The notes below the pieces were generated by a model that saw only the letters and a program-made list of their open reading frames with translations, did no database searches and was not told where the DNA came from. Positions 34,966 to 43,535 of a stretch of DNA of 64,000 nt are shown one piece after another. Source of the stretch: Chryseobacterium sp. ISL-80 (GTDB lineage: Bacteria; Bacillota; Bacilli; Bacillales; Cytobacillaceae). The DNA is taken from positions 310,001-374,000 of the forward strand of contig JAGGQZ010000009.1 of NCBI GenBank assembly GCA_018613055.1, given 5' to 3'. The first letter of the stretch is position 1; each line of letters begins with the position of its first letter. The translations under genes were made by a program, and so were the position numbers.

Positions 34966-35148
34966 ATGAAATTCATAGAAATCAAATTAACCAAACATTC
35001 TATTTATCTAACAGAAGAAGAAATTCGTAGGTTACTATCAAACCAACCAGAAGTATATACAGAAGGTATTAAAAGAGGGAAGGCCTTCAAAAGAAGCAAC
35101 CAATTGAAGGAACGAATAAAAAACAAACACAATGAGGAAATAAATTGA
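34966..35148 (+). CDS. Small hypothetical protein upstream of tnsA (60 aa)
   Basis: A 60-residue basic protein that I do not recognise. It starts MKFIEIKLTKHSIYLTEEEI and ends in a Lys/Arg/Asn-rich tail, and is probably helical. The ATG follows AAAGGGAGTGATAAATT, a good ribosome site. It precedes tnsA by about 80 bases on the same strand, so it may be part of the transposition operon, for example as a regulator, but nothing in the sequence proves that. Confidence 0.55.
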   Translation: MKFIEIKLTKHSIYLTEEEIRRLLSNQPEVYTEGIKRGKAFKRSNQLKERIKNKHNEEIN

Positions 35149-35229
35149 GTATTTCCCATTACTTTATATATTCATAGATATTTCAAATTAGAGTAAGCTA
35201 TATGTAATTTATGAATCGAGGTGTGACAA

Positions 35230-35877
35230 GTGTATGAACCGCATCCTATAAAGAGGAACAGCTCTTTTTATAAGAATTATTGGGAGGCCTATAGTCCTAA
35301 ATTAAAACGTGATGTCTGCTATCTTGGACAAGCGAATTATGAATTATGGCTGCTGATTGAAATAAATCATGAAATAATATCATTTTGTGAACGTCCTTTA
35401 GTGATATCGGGTGTTTTTAATAAGAAAAAAATCGAAGTAATTCCTAACTTCTGGCTAAAATACAAAAATGGCCAGGAAAGCCTTGTAATAATTGAAGCAA
35501 GCAAAAGTGAGAAACAAAAAAGAGAAATTACCTTTTTAGCAGAATGGTGCAAGAATAATAACAGACAATTAGAAGTAAAAGAGTATTCTTATCTATTAAA
35601 AAATCAACTATTAATAAATAATGCAAAGCGGATAATCCCTTATCTCTCTAACTCTTATCCCTTAGATATAGATATACATAAAGTTAGTAAATGTCTATCT
35701 TTTGAGAAAAGGACAATTAAAACGATTCTTAATGAATTAAAGGACTCGATTACTGAGCAAAGAATCATAGTCGCTCTTTATAACTTAATATTCACTAACA
35801 AAATAGCATCCAATTTACACTTAAAACCATTAAATATAAATACGGAGGTGTGGCTCCATTGTCCAGAAGACGAATAA
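35230..35877 (+). CDS. tnsA: TnsA-like endonuclease of a Tn7-like element, with altered catalytic residues
   Basis: A 215-residue protein with a TnsA N-terminal nuclease fold (about 25-115) and a C-terminal helical domain. The first acidic residue is Glu38 in NYELW, followed by the EIISFCERP block typical of TnsA. Where TnsA usually has PDF, this protein has IPNF (Asn73), and the expected QxK/ExK strand reads IIEASK, so the Lys position is shifted or lost. If active cutting of the 5' ends is lost, transposition would be replicative; a variant active site is also possible. The GTG start at 35230 follows GAGGTG. It overlaps tnsB. Confidence 0.82.
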   Translation: MYEPHPIKRNSSFYKNYWEAYSPKLKRDVCYLGQANYELWLLIEINHEIISFCERPLVISGVFNKKKIEVIPNFWLKYKNGQESLVIIEASKSEKQKREITFLAEWCKNNNRQLEVKEYSYLLKNQLLINNAKRIIPYLSNSYPLDIDIHKVSKCLSFEKRTIKTILNELKDSITEQRIIVALYNLIFTNKIASNLHLKPLNINTEVWLHCPEDE

Positions 35878-37841
35878 CAGAATCATACGACAACGAATTA
35901 TTAAATACAGCCAATTGGCCAAGGGCAAATTTGAATGTCATGACCGATCAAGATTTGGAGACTTATAAAAAAAGAAAAAAAGCTGTAGAGATGTTTATAA
36001 AAGGTGATTCTCTTAATGAAATAAAGATAGAGACTGGCATAGATAGGAAAGAAATTAATAGTTTTTTCAAGAAGTGCTTGTATGAAGATAAGTTTGGAAT
36101 AATTTATGGATTTAATGCATTAATACCTGGAAAGACAATCAAACAATATAACAGAAAAGAGTTACCAAACTCTACATCAAAGAAGCACTATAATCAGCAG
36201 TCTGGAGCGTTTAGACTTTTGTTAAAAACCTATCCAGTATTACAAGAATTGATTGATACTTTATTTTTTAAAAATAAGAATAAGTCTCTAACCGACCCTG
36301 TTATGAAAAAAAACATAATACATAAAAGGTTTATTGAGAAATGTAGAGAGCAAGGATTAAAAGCGCCTTTTGATTACCCCTTTAACACTAAAGAGTTAGC
36401 AAAAAGATCTTTATATAGCTACCTACAGAAATTAGAAGAAGCTAAAATGTCTGAGGTAAGCTATAGATACAACAATGAAACTGAACATAATAATAATATA
36501 AATAGTCACTTTAATGAACAAGCACCTACCCACTTAAAACCATACGAAAGGGTCCAATTTGATGGACACAAAATTGACCTATCCCTTTCATTAACTTTCG
36601 AAACACCTTCTGGCGATGAAGTTACTAAGGTTTTAGATCGAATTTGGTTATTAGTGATCATGGATGTAGCTTCAAGAGCAGTTCTTGGATATTACATATC
36701 ATTAAATAAAGAGTACAATTCAAACGATGTTCTGCAATGTGTGAAAAAATCAATAGAGCCTTGGAAGCCTCTTAACTTAACTATTCCTGGATTAAAATAT
36801 CCACCTAATGGAGGACTACCATCAGGACTTATAAAAGAATCAATGTGGGCTTTGTGGGATGAATTTTATTATGACAATGCTAAAGCCAATTTATCCATCA
36901 TAGTAAGGGACAGAGTAAAAAGAATCATAAACTGCAGAGTAAACGCTGGCCCAATCAAATCCCCAACCAAAAGGTCTTTGATAGAGAGATTTTTTGGAAT
37001 ACTTGAGGAAAATGGTTATCACCGACTACCAAATACAACAGGCAGCAATCCTAAGGATCCTAGAAGAAATAACCCAGAAAAACAAGCTCTTAAAATTAAG
37101 ATGAATATAAACGACCTTGAAGAATTAACAGATGTGTTAATTGCTGATTATAATTCTACACCTAATGAAGGAACAAGTTATTCAACGCCATTAGAAGCAT
37201 TACAACACAGAATAAATAAAGACCCAATTATACGCCAACTTCAGGAAGAGGAGCGAGACAATATTCCATTTTTATGTGTTGAAGCTAAACGGAAAGTAAA
37301 GGGAAGTATAGAGCAGGGAAGAAGACCGTATATTCAGTTTGAAAACGTAAGATATACAAATGAACTTTTACTTAGGTCCCCAGGCTTAATAGGAAAAACA
37401 CTGGATTTAGTTATAAATATTGATGATGTAAGGTTTTTAACTGCATATTTACCAGATGGTTCAGAACTAGGAAAATTAGTAGGAAGCGGTTATTGGGGGA
37501 AAACAAAGCATAGCTTGGCTTTAAGGAAAGAGATTTTTAGTTTGAGAAATAAAAAACTCATTCACTTTACCACAAAAAATGACCCTATTAAGGCTTTTCA
37601 ACAGTATTTAAAAGAAAAAGCAATCACACATAAAAGATATAGAAATAAATTAAATTCATTAGAAAAAACTTTAGCAAATGAACAAGAAGTAGCCAAAAAC
37701 ATACCAGATACATCCGAGAGGGAAGAGGTTAATACGTCCAAATTAAACAATGTAAGTCCCATTAAAATAAATACTAAAGACACGATGCCAATTGTTGAAT
37801 TAGAAAATAAAAAAAGATTAAAGAGAACATTAACCTTCTAA
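35859..37841 (+). CDS. tnsB: TnsB transposase (DDE, rve/Mu-type integrase core)
   Basis: A 660-residue DDE transposase, the expected length for TnsB. After N-terminal DNA-binding domains, the RNase H-like core shows Asp235 in RVQFDGHK, Asp339 in FYYDNAK and Glu376 in SLIERFF; the last two are 37 residues apart, as usual for this family. It joins the 3' ends to target DNA. A Lys-rich C-terminal tail would contact TnsC. The TTG at 35859 is spaced correctly from GGAGGTG; a GTG at 35850 lies inside that site. It overlaps tnsA by 19 bases. Confidence 0.93.
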   Translation: MSRRRITESYDNELLNTANWPRANLNVMTDQDLETYKKRKKAVEMFIKGDSLNEIKIETGIDRKEINSFFKKCLYEDKFGIIYGFNALIPGKTIKQYNRKELPNSTSKKHYNQQSGAFRLLLKTYPVLQELIDTLFFKNKNKSLTDPVMKKNIIHKRFIEKCREQGLKAPFDYPFNTKELAKRSLYSYLQKLEEAKMSEVSYRYNNETEHNNNINSHFNEQAPTHLKPYERVQFDGHKIDLSLSLTFETPSGDEVTKVLDRIWLLVIMDVASRAVLGYYISLNKEYNSNDVLQCVKKSIEPWKPLNLTIPGLKYPPNGGLPSGLIKESMWALWDEFYYDNAKANLSIIVRDRVKRIINCRVNAGPIKSPTKRSLIERFFGILEENGYHRLPNTTGSNPKDPRRNNPEKQALKIKMNINDLEELTDVLIADYNSTPNEGTSYSTPLEALQHRINKDPIIRQLQEEERDNIPFLCVEAKRKVKGSIEQGRRPYIQFENVRYTNELLLRSPGLIGKTLDLVINIDDVRFLTAYLPDGSELGKLVGSGYWGKTKHSLALRKEIFSLRNKKLIHFTTKNDPIKAFQQYLKEKAITHKRYRNKLNSLEKTLANEQEVAKNIPDTSEREEVNTSKLNNVSPIKINTKDTMPIVELENKKRLKRTLTF

Positions 37842-37862
37842 TGAATTGTCGAGGTAATAATT

Positions 37863-38855
37863 ATGGAACAAGCAAATCAAATTCAAGTTTCTCAGAACTT
37901 AGGTCGTCCAATAATATCAAAAGGCAGTCATCCGATCGAAACAGGTAGATATTTGCTGGCAACAAACGAAATCCAAAAATTGTACCTTAAAATACAGCAG
38001 TGTTTAAATAACCGTTTTCCTGGTGCCATAATATATGGTCGTCCGAGACTTGGTAAAACAAGAGCAATAAAGTATCTGACTCATATACTTCCCAATGAAT
38101 TTGATGGTTTACCTATTTATTTTATCACTTGTCGGAAGTATAAAAACCCTAATGAAGCTGTTTTTTTTGAGGATCTTTTAATCGATGTTGGACATGGAAC
38201 TCCTTTTTCTGGGAAGGCAAATGTTAAACGACAAAGATTGCTAAAATTTCTAATTCAAGAAGCTGAAGTCTCTAGACAAAAACGAATAGTACTTTTCATA
38301 GATGATGCGCAAAGATTACACGAAATACAGTATGGATGGCTGATGGATATTAATAACGAGTTGGATAGATTTGGCGTCTCTTTAACGGTTTTTTTAGTAG
38401 GTCAACAAGAGTTACTCGATCAGAGGTCTGTATTTCTTGAATTAGGACAAGCTCAAATAATTGGCAGGTTTATGGTACAACAACATAAATTTGAGGGAGT
38501 ATGTAATCGCTCAGATATGTATGAATGCCTACTAGGTTACGATGAAGATTGTGAATTCCCTTCAAATAGTGGAGTAAGCTTTACTAAATATTATTTTCCT
38601 GAAGCGTTTGTAAATGGATTTAGATTGGCAAATTACACAGATGAGTTGATGGAAATTTATACAGAAATGAGAAGAGAAGCTGGACTAAGTTCTCGATTTG
38701 AAATCCCTATGCAATATTTAACTTTAGCCATAGAATTTGCCTTAAAGAAATATGGTGTTGAAGGTGAGGATTTGAACTCTATTTCAAAAACTCAATGGAT
38801 CGATGCCATTAAATACTCAAGTTATATAGAATCTGAATTATATAGTGCTATCTAA
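37863..38855 (+). CDS. tnsC: TnsC AAA+ ATPase (TniB-type)
   Basis: A 330-residue AAA+ ATPase that links target selection to the transposase. Walker A is GRPRLGKT at residues 59-66 and Walker B is VLFIDDAQ at about 143-150. It lies 21 bases after tnsB and is preceded by GTCGAGGTAA. Length and order match TnsC of Tn7-like elements. Its partner selectors are expected to be the two TniQ proteins that follow and possibly the recombinase-like protein at 41970-42980. Confidence 0.92.
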   Translation: MEQANQIQVSQNLGRPIISKGSHPIETGRYLLATNEIQKLYLKIQQCLNNRFPGAIIYGRPRLGKTRAIKYLTHILPNEFDGLPIYFITCRKYKNPNEAVFFEDLLIDVGHGTPFSGKANVKRQRLLKFLIQEAEVSRQKRIVLFIDDAQRLHEIQYGWLMDINNELDRFGVSLTVFLVGQQELLDQRSVFLELGQAQIIGRFMVQQHKFEGVCNRSDMYECLLGYDEDCEFPSNSGVSFTKYYFPEAFVNGFRLANYTDELMEIYTEMRREAGLSSRFEIPMQYLTLAIEFALKKYGVEGEDLNSISKTQWIDAIKYSSYIESELYSAI

Positions 38856-38890
38856 TTATATTAGACTGCGTTAAAAGGGTTGAAATTATT

Positions 38891-40450
38891 TTGAATCGCA
38901 TACATCTAGAACCTTCAGAAACACTAAGCTCAAGGTTGACATGGGATATTAAGTGGATAGCCGATTTTGAATCACCTTGGGGCATTATTGAAAAAATCAA
39001 GCATGCAAACTTAATTCCCTCAAAAGAGTTTTTAAAAATATGTGGAACAGAACATGTTAAGGGATTAAAATCAAATATTGGTTGGAATCACCGGGAGTTA
39101 TTAACCTTAAAAGGAATTGATGATAATCAATTTAAACATTATTTCGGTTTTTCTATAAAAGAATATAATAATAATCTTATTGATATGCTTTGCAAACCAC
39201 TTTTTGATGGAAAGACAAATATAAATAAATACTTTCATAGCAGCCTTTATATTTGTCCAACTTGTATTAGAAAAGGATATCATAGTGTTTTTCATCAACT
39301 TAGGATTATTGACGAATGTCCTTTTCATGGTCAAAAACTTATTCAGGCTTGTGAACGTTGTAGCAGATGGTACCGAAATGACTTTGGTTATGAAATAACC
39401 AATAAAGCTACTCTTCCATTTCACTGTAATTGTGGGAATGGATATTTAGAAGTGAATGACGAGCTATTCCCTGACTGGTATAGCCCGAGAATGGAAGATA
39501 TAAAATCAATAGAATTAAAAAGATGGATAACTTTAAATGAAGAAGAGTTAAAAGTGTTACAAGGAACCTATTTTTTACAACATAAAGATTTTCCTTTGCA
39601 AAATAACCTTTTGAAAAAAATGATAACTTTAATTTCTGACATACCGCATTTTAATAAGGGTAGGATGGTATCTAATGGTTCAATATCTTATTCAAAAATT
39701 AAGGAAAATATGGATCCATTATTACTTCTCGATAGATTTCCCTATAGAAATCCCCATTTAAATGTTATAGATGATATATTTTTATCCACCAGGCAAACGG
39801 TAAAAGCTATCAGTAGGAAAATTCGTAAAGAGGTCTATAAAAATCACCGAAGCTGCCTAAAGCGAATGAAGAATCATCTTAGAGTGAGGGAAGAGGATGA
39901 TTCCTTTTTTTGCCCAATAGCTTTCGCTTACCTAGAAAACAGGAAAAATTTACAAGGTTTTAATGAACTAACAAGTGTTGATAATCGATATTCCTATGAA
40001 GACAGATTAAATGACGAAGGATTCGATGTTGCAAATAGAATTGATAGAAACTTAATTCTGGCTATGACAAAAGATTTGATTCGATCAGATAATTTTAATT
40101 TTAATGTACCTAAATTAGAGTGGGTTATTAATAGAGTAATTGCCCATTTATATTCACACCATTTTATTAGTTTGCTTAACTCTTTACCTACCATAAATAG
40201 AGAAAATGGTAGTATTAATTACACTAAATATACAAATTTAAATCAAATCTTAATAGTAAATTCCAGGTTAGACAACTGTGATAAGATTTATTGGGTGGAT
40301 TATTTACCTGATTATAGTAAATTAATTACAAAATATAGTGAACTTTGTCCGAATAAAAGTGTGAAACAAAGAAGAATTAAAGTTTCTGAAAATAGTTATA
40401 ACCCAAGGAAACTAGCAATAGAGAAATTGGATTCAAGAAGAAAAAATTAA
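38891..40450 (+). CDS. TniQ/TnsD family target-selection protein (first copy)
   Basis: A 519-residue TniQ-domain protein. The N-terminus carries the SxxxETLSSRL-type TniQ start, then a zinc knuckle YICPTCIRKGYHSVFHQ...CPFHGQKL followed by ACERC and FHCNCG, so all four Cys pairs or Cys/His ligands are present. The long C-terminal half should bind DNA, as in TnsD. TnsD recognises a fixed attachment site and recruits TnsC. The TTG at 38891 follows AAAAGGG. The target is not glmS-adjacent in this window, as no glmS gene is present. Confidence 0.85.
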   Translation: MNRIHLEPSETLSSRLTWDIKWIADFESPWGIIEKIKHANLIPSKEFLKICGTEHVKGLKSNIGWNHRELLTLKGIDDNQFKHYFGFSIKEYNNNLIDMLCKPLFDGKTNINKYFHSSLYICPTCIRKGYHSVFHQLRIIDECPFHGQKLIQACERCSRWYRNDFGYEITNKATLPFHCNCGNGYLEVNDELFPDWYSPRMEDIKSIELKRWITLNEEELKVLQGTYFLQHKDFPLQNNLLKKMITLISDIPHFNKGRMVSNGSISYSKIKENMDPLLLLDRFPYRNPHLNVIDDIFLSTRQTVKAISRKIRKEVYKNHRSCLKRMKNHLRVREEDDSFFCPIAFAYLENRKNLQGFNELTSVDNRYSYEDRLNDEGFDVANRIDRNLILAMTKDLIRSDNFNFNVPKLEWVINRVIAHLYSHHFISLLNSLPTINRENGSINYTKYTNLNQILIVNSRLDNCDKIYWVDYLPDYSKLITKYSELCPNKSVKQRRIKVSENSYNPRKLAIEKLDSRRKN

Positions 40451-40543
40451 ATATATTTTATGCTGCTGGGAAATTTTTTAGCAGCTTTTTGTATTTCTTC
40501 ACTTCTGACTGTCAATAATGATAGTGAGGGGGGTAGGAACATA

Positions 40544-41938
40544 ATGGGTTCAATTATAATAACTAATAAGGATATAAAGAAAAAATCTTTATTAAACTGG
40601 AATAATAGCTGGATTAATAAGTTTGAATCAATTTGGAGTATATTTGAAAAAATAAAGCTAGCAAACAATATTAGCAATAAAGAAATTTTACATCTGTTCG
40701 CAAGTGATAAAATTGCTCCAGCTAACAATCGCTCAATATTTTTTTCTAAATTTAATTCAGAGCCGAATATATTAATTGGTTATGATCTCTATAAACATCA
40801 ATTGAACATAGTCAAATTACTTTCTACTGGACGACCAATTGATAATTTCCATCTTGAAAAGTTGTTTAGAAAGGAAGTTACAACTTGCAAAACATGTATA
40901 GAGTTTAATTATCATAGCATATTCCATCAATTTAAACTCTTAAGTTACTGCCCTTTTCATAAAATACCTTTGGCTATCACTAACTATAAAAAGAATATTA
41001 TAGTTGATGATTCTCTTAATAGTAATTTTCAACTTGAAGCGTTAAATATAGATGTAGAAACAAACGAAAAAGTTCATTTGTTTATTAATGCTAAAAAGAA
41101 ATGGCAAACAGTAAACACAAAAAATTTTCAGTTAAGCTGTGGTATTACAAAAGAATTAATTGAAAATGAATCAAATAAAGGAAATATAATTCTTTATTTT
41201 GATCCAGGTGTATTCATTGTCAGAGAGGCTGCTTTAGAGAAGTATAACTACATTTTATTTAATAAATATAATGAGAATATTGGTAAAGAAGAGTTACTTA
41301 CTTTCAGTAGTCCAAAAGCAATTAATAATGAGGAGAAATTCAGTTTTACTGAAAACGACTTTAAAATACTCTATTTATCTACTCTAAAAACCTTTCATTC
41401 AATTGTAAGGCACCTAAAAACTACCTTATTATTTAAACACAAACAATGTATAGAATTGAATATTAGGAAACATCCAGTTAAGCCAAAGTGTCCATACTCT
41501 AACGCTTACGTTCATTGGAGAAAATTTATTGAGGGGCTTAGTAATATTTCTGAAGTAGACAAAAAAAGACCAATGATTCATGATTCTTACCTTAATTTTA
41601 AAGTTTATTGCTACCAAGAACATAGTTTTTTTGAAAGACTTTTTTATACAACGATATCCTCTATTGATGAAAAATATAGAACGCGCAAATTAGTTTTGTG
41701 GTTAATTAATAAAATATATGGGATAGTTATTACTAACTATTTCTATTGTTGGTTAGAGCACTTTCAGCAAAGTGAAATAAATGAGAATACTTATTATTAT
41801 TGTCCTCTAGAGTTTGATTACATACCAACTTTTATAGTTGAAATAAATAAGGAACAAAAAGATTCTGTTAACTTTCACCTTTGGAAACATAACAAAAGTA
41901 AGTTTATCTTACCTAAAGTTAACAAACCAAATACCTAA
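40544..41938 (+). CDS. Second TniQ/TnsD-like protein with incomplete zinc knuckle
   Basis: A 464-residue protein related to the preceding TniQ protein: SLLNWNNSWINKFESIWSIFEKIKLANN resembles the start of the first copy, and TCKTCIEFNYHSIFHQFKLLSYCPFHKIPL matches its zinc knuckle. The second CxxC pair is missing; the following sequence is ITNYKKNII. The ATG at 40544 follows GAGGGGGG; an upstream open stretch lacks a ribosome site. A second TniQ often gives an element an alternative target or a bridging role. Loss of one Cys pair suggests a changed fold or function. Confidence 0.75.
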   Translation: MGSIIITNKDIKKKSLLNWNNSWINKFESIWSIFEKIKLANNISNKEILHLFASDKIAPANNRSIFFSKFNSEPNILIGYDLYKHQLNIVKLLSTGRPIDNFHLEKLFRKEVTTCKTCIEFNYHSIFHQFKLLSYCPFHKIPLAITNYKKNIIVDDSLNSNFQLEALNIDVETNEKVHLFINAKKKWQTVNTKNFQLSCGITKELIENESNKGNIILYFDPGVFIVREAALEKYNYILFNKYNENIGKEELLTFSSPKAINNEEKFSFTENDFKILYLSTLKTFHSIVRHLKTTLLFKHKQCIELNIRKHPVKPKCPYSNAYVHWRKFIEGLSNISEVDKKRPMIHDSYLNFKVYCYQEHSFFERLFYTTISSIDEKYRTRKLVLWLINKIYGIVITNYFYCWLEHFQQSEINENTYYYCPLEFDYIPTFIVEINKEQKDSVNFHLWKHNKSKFILPKVNKPNT

Positions 41939-41955
41939 AAGGCATTTGGTTTGTT
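41923..41955. terminator. Bidirectional terminator between tniQ2 and the recombinase-like gene
   Basis: CAAACCAAATACC and GGCATTTGGTTTG pair around a short loop, with TTTT after. The stem overlaps the last codons of the second tniQ gene. Confidence 0.75.
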
Positions 41956-41969
41956 TTGAGTATTATAAT

Positions 41970-42980
41970 TTAGTCCGTTTTGATTCTTGTTAATATGTCT
42001 AATATTCTCGCATCAGAATTACCTAGTAGACTTAATAAGGTTAATGCATCTTTATTACGGTTCCAATGTTGTACCGCAAAAGATTGTCTAAGTTGTTGGG
42101 GACTCATACTTTTTGAGAATGAATTTGTATATTTCTCAACTATTAGTTGAATGCTTCGAATTGAAAGGGGTGTGTAACTTCCTAAATATTTTCTCCCAAA
42201 TAAGGGTTTACTCTCATTTAAAAAACTTTCTTTTATCAATTTTGAATAGTGAACTTTTAAGTGAGTCAAAGCTGTTAGTGAAATTGGTACTAAGATTTTT
42301 CCTCCTTTTCTTCTAACTATTATTATTTTTTCCTCCCACTTTATATCATTTTCCTTTAACGAAGCTACTTCTGCTGCACGTAAGCCAGATTCTAAAATCA
42401 AACTGACAATTGTTATATCTCTATTTTTATTTCTTTGAAAAGATGTTCGTTGCCGTCCTGAAATATTTTCTCTTTCGTAATCATTTATCATATAGTCTAA
42501 TAAATCCTTTGTTTTACTTCCGGATAATATATTGGTTGAAATTTCATTAGCTAATGTTTGCTTCGTTTTTTTTCTCAAAGGAATATTGTTCATAACATTT
42601 CTGTTAAAATAACTCTCCCCATCTTCATCTTCATATTCTACTGTAAGATATACAAATAATGATCGCAGGGATGAAATTTTTCGGTTAAGTGTATTATCCG
42701 AATGTTTCTTTTCTAACTCTAGCCAATTTAGGTATTCTTGAACTTCATTCTTACTCAACTTTTCTAAATCGTATAAAGTAACAGATTCAGTGGTGCTAGA
42801 CATAATTATTCCTTGTTCACAATTCCACTTTAAAAAGTGATGGATTTCCAGCGCATATCCATAGACTGTATCAATCGAGCGTTTATTTTTAATTTTCACA
42901 TCTAAGAACTCATTAACAAACCAGGGAAGTTGGCCCTTTATATTTTCAATGGTTTTTAATTTACCTTCATGTAAATTCAT
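41970..42980 (-). CDS. Inactivated tyrosine-recombinase-like protein, candidate TnsF-type target selector
   Basis: A 336-residue protein with an N-terminal SAM-like core-binding domain (about 10-120) and a C-terminal recombinase fold. Arg of box I is kept (ESGLRAAEVASL) and the beta-hairpin Lys too (RRKGGKILVP). The HxxR motif reads PQQLRQSF (His to Gln), the LGH motif reads LGNS, and the nucleophile position reads ILDILTRI, so Tyr is Leu. It should not recombine DNA. Tn7-like elements of the Tn6022 type use TnsF, an inactivated tyrosine recombinase, as a target selector; that is the likeliest role here. It is convergent to tniQ2. Confidence 0.75.
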   Translation of the reverse strand: MNLHEGKLKTIENIKGQLPWFVNEFLDVKIKNKRSIDTVYGYALEIHHFLKWNCEQGIIMSSTTESVTLYDLEKLSKNEVQEYLNWLELEKKHSDNTLNRKISSLRSLFVYLTVEYEDEDGESYFNRNVMNNIPLRKKTKQTLANEISTNILSGSKTKDLLDYMINDYERENISGRQRTSFQRNKNRDITIVSLILESGLRAAEVASLKENDIKWEEKIIIVRRKGGKILVPISLTALTHLKVHYSKLIKESFLNESKPLFGRKYLGSYTPLSIRSIQLIVEKYTNSFSKSMSPQQLRQSFAVQHWNRNKDALTLLSLLGNSDARILDILTRIKTD

Positions 42981-43069
42981 TATGCTTTTCTCCCGAATTA
43001 TTTCAGTTTTAAATAAAAAAAGATTAAACGTGTAATTAGTCTACTATAGAAATTAACTAAAAATAATAT

Positions 43070-43166
43070 CTAAAAATGTTCCAATTATTTGGGCCCATTT
43101 TCGGGTTCGTTCTTCTCTAGTTAGTCTTTAAAATACTTGATGCTCATTATTTTGTACCCACACACA
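43070..43166 (-). other. Candidate terminal region of the Tn7-like element
   Basis: Read on the minus strand from 43162, the sequence TGTGGGTACAAAATAATGAG resembles the Tn7 terminus TGTGGGCGGACAATAAAG. A second related block, GGGCCCAAATAATTGGAACAT, occurs about 60 bases further in, as expected for repeated TnsB sites. The true end could be 43162, 43164 or 43166 because of the CACACA repeat. No matching inverted copy or 5-bp duplication was found on the left side, so this is tentative. Confidence 0.35.
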
Positions 43167-43461
43167 TTTACCTTTAAAAAGGCATCATTTCTAGGAACCA
43201 ACTACACCCCATCAAAATATTTCTATATAATTATCTCAGCTTATCCATAGCTCCTTAAAAATAAAGGTAGTTCCAATAATCTGAATAACTTCTGTTATTG
43301 AGCTAGTTGATAATATTTGGTGAGGATTAGGAGCTCAAGCGTTAATGAAAGCCATGCTTTACGAAGTCTATAACGGTAGAAATTGTATATTGTAGATTAA
43401 AATATTGCAGTAAATATGAATTTCAAGAAATTGTTAAAATGTTTCTTGATATTTTTCTTTT
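43167..43461. other. AT-rich intergenic stretch, no gene seen
   Basis: No open frame with a ribosome site and no structured RNA was recognised. It separates the mobile region from the Fnr-type promoter of the beta-propeller operon. Confidence 0.6.
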
Positions 43462-43504
43462 TGTGATGTGCATCACATTTCCGATAGGAGAACCCGGTTA
43501 TGCT
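43462..43504 (+). promoter_or_regulatory. Fnr/Crp-type box and class II promoter of the beta-propeller operon
   Basis: TGTGATGTGCATCACA is a perfect TGTGA-N6-TCACA site (43462-43477), the B. subtilis Fnr consensus. A -10-like TATGCT ends at 43504, which would start transcription near 43511 and place the box centre 41.5 bases upstream. That is the exact spacing of Fnr-activated promoters. The ribosome site AAGGGGGA and the ATG at 43536 follow. Confidence 0.7.
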
Positions 43505-43535
43505 ATCGGTGTAATCACATTAAGGGGGAATTCAG

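Noticed and set aside
41970-42980. Active XerC/D-type integrase responsible for mobility of the island
   Set aside because: The catalytic Tyr and both His positions are replaced, so it cannot perform the normal strand exchange.
35230-42980. CRISPR-associated transposon (CAST)
   Set aside because: No Cascade, Cas12k or repeat array occurs in the window; only protein-type selectors are seen.
32944-43290. GTTCCAA repeats at about 32946, 43078 and 43269 as TnsB sites
   Set aside because: All three point the same way, whereas sites at opposite ends should be inverted; a 7-base match in AT-rich DNA is weak evidence.
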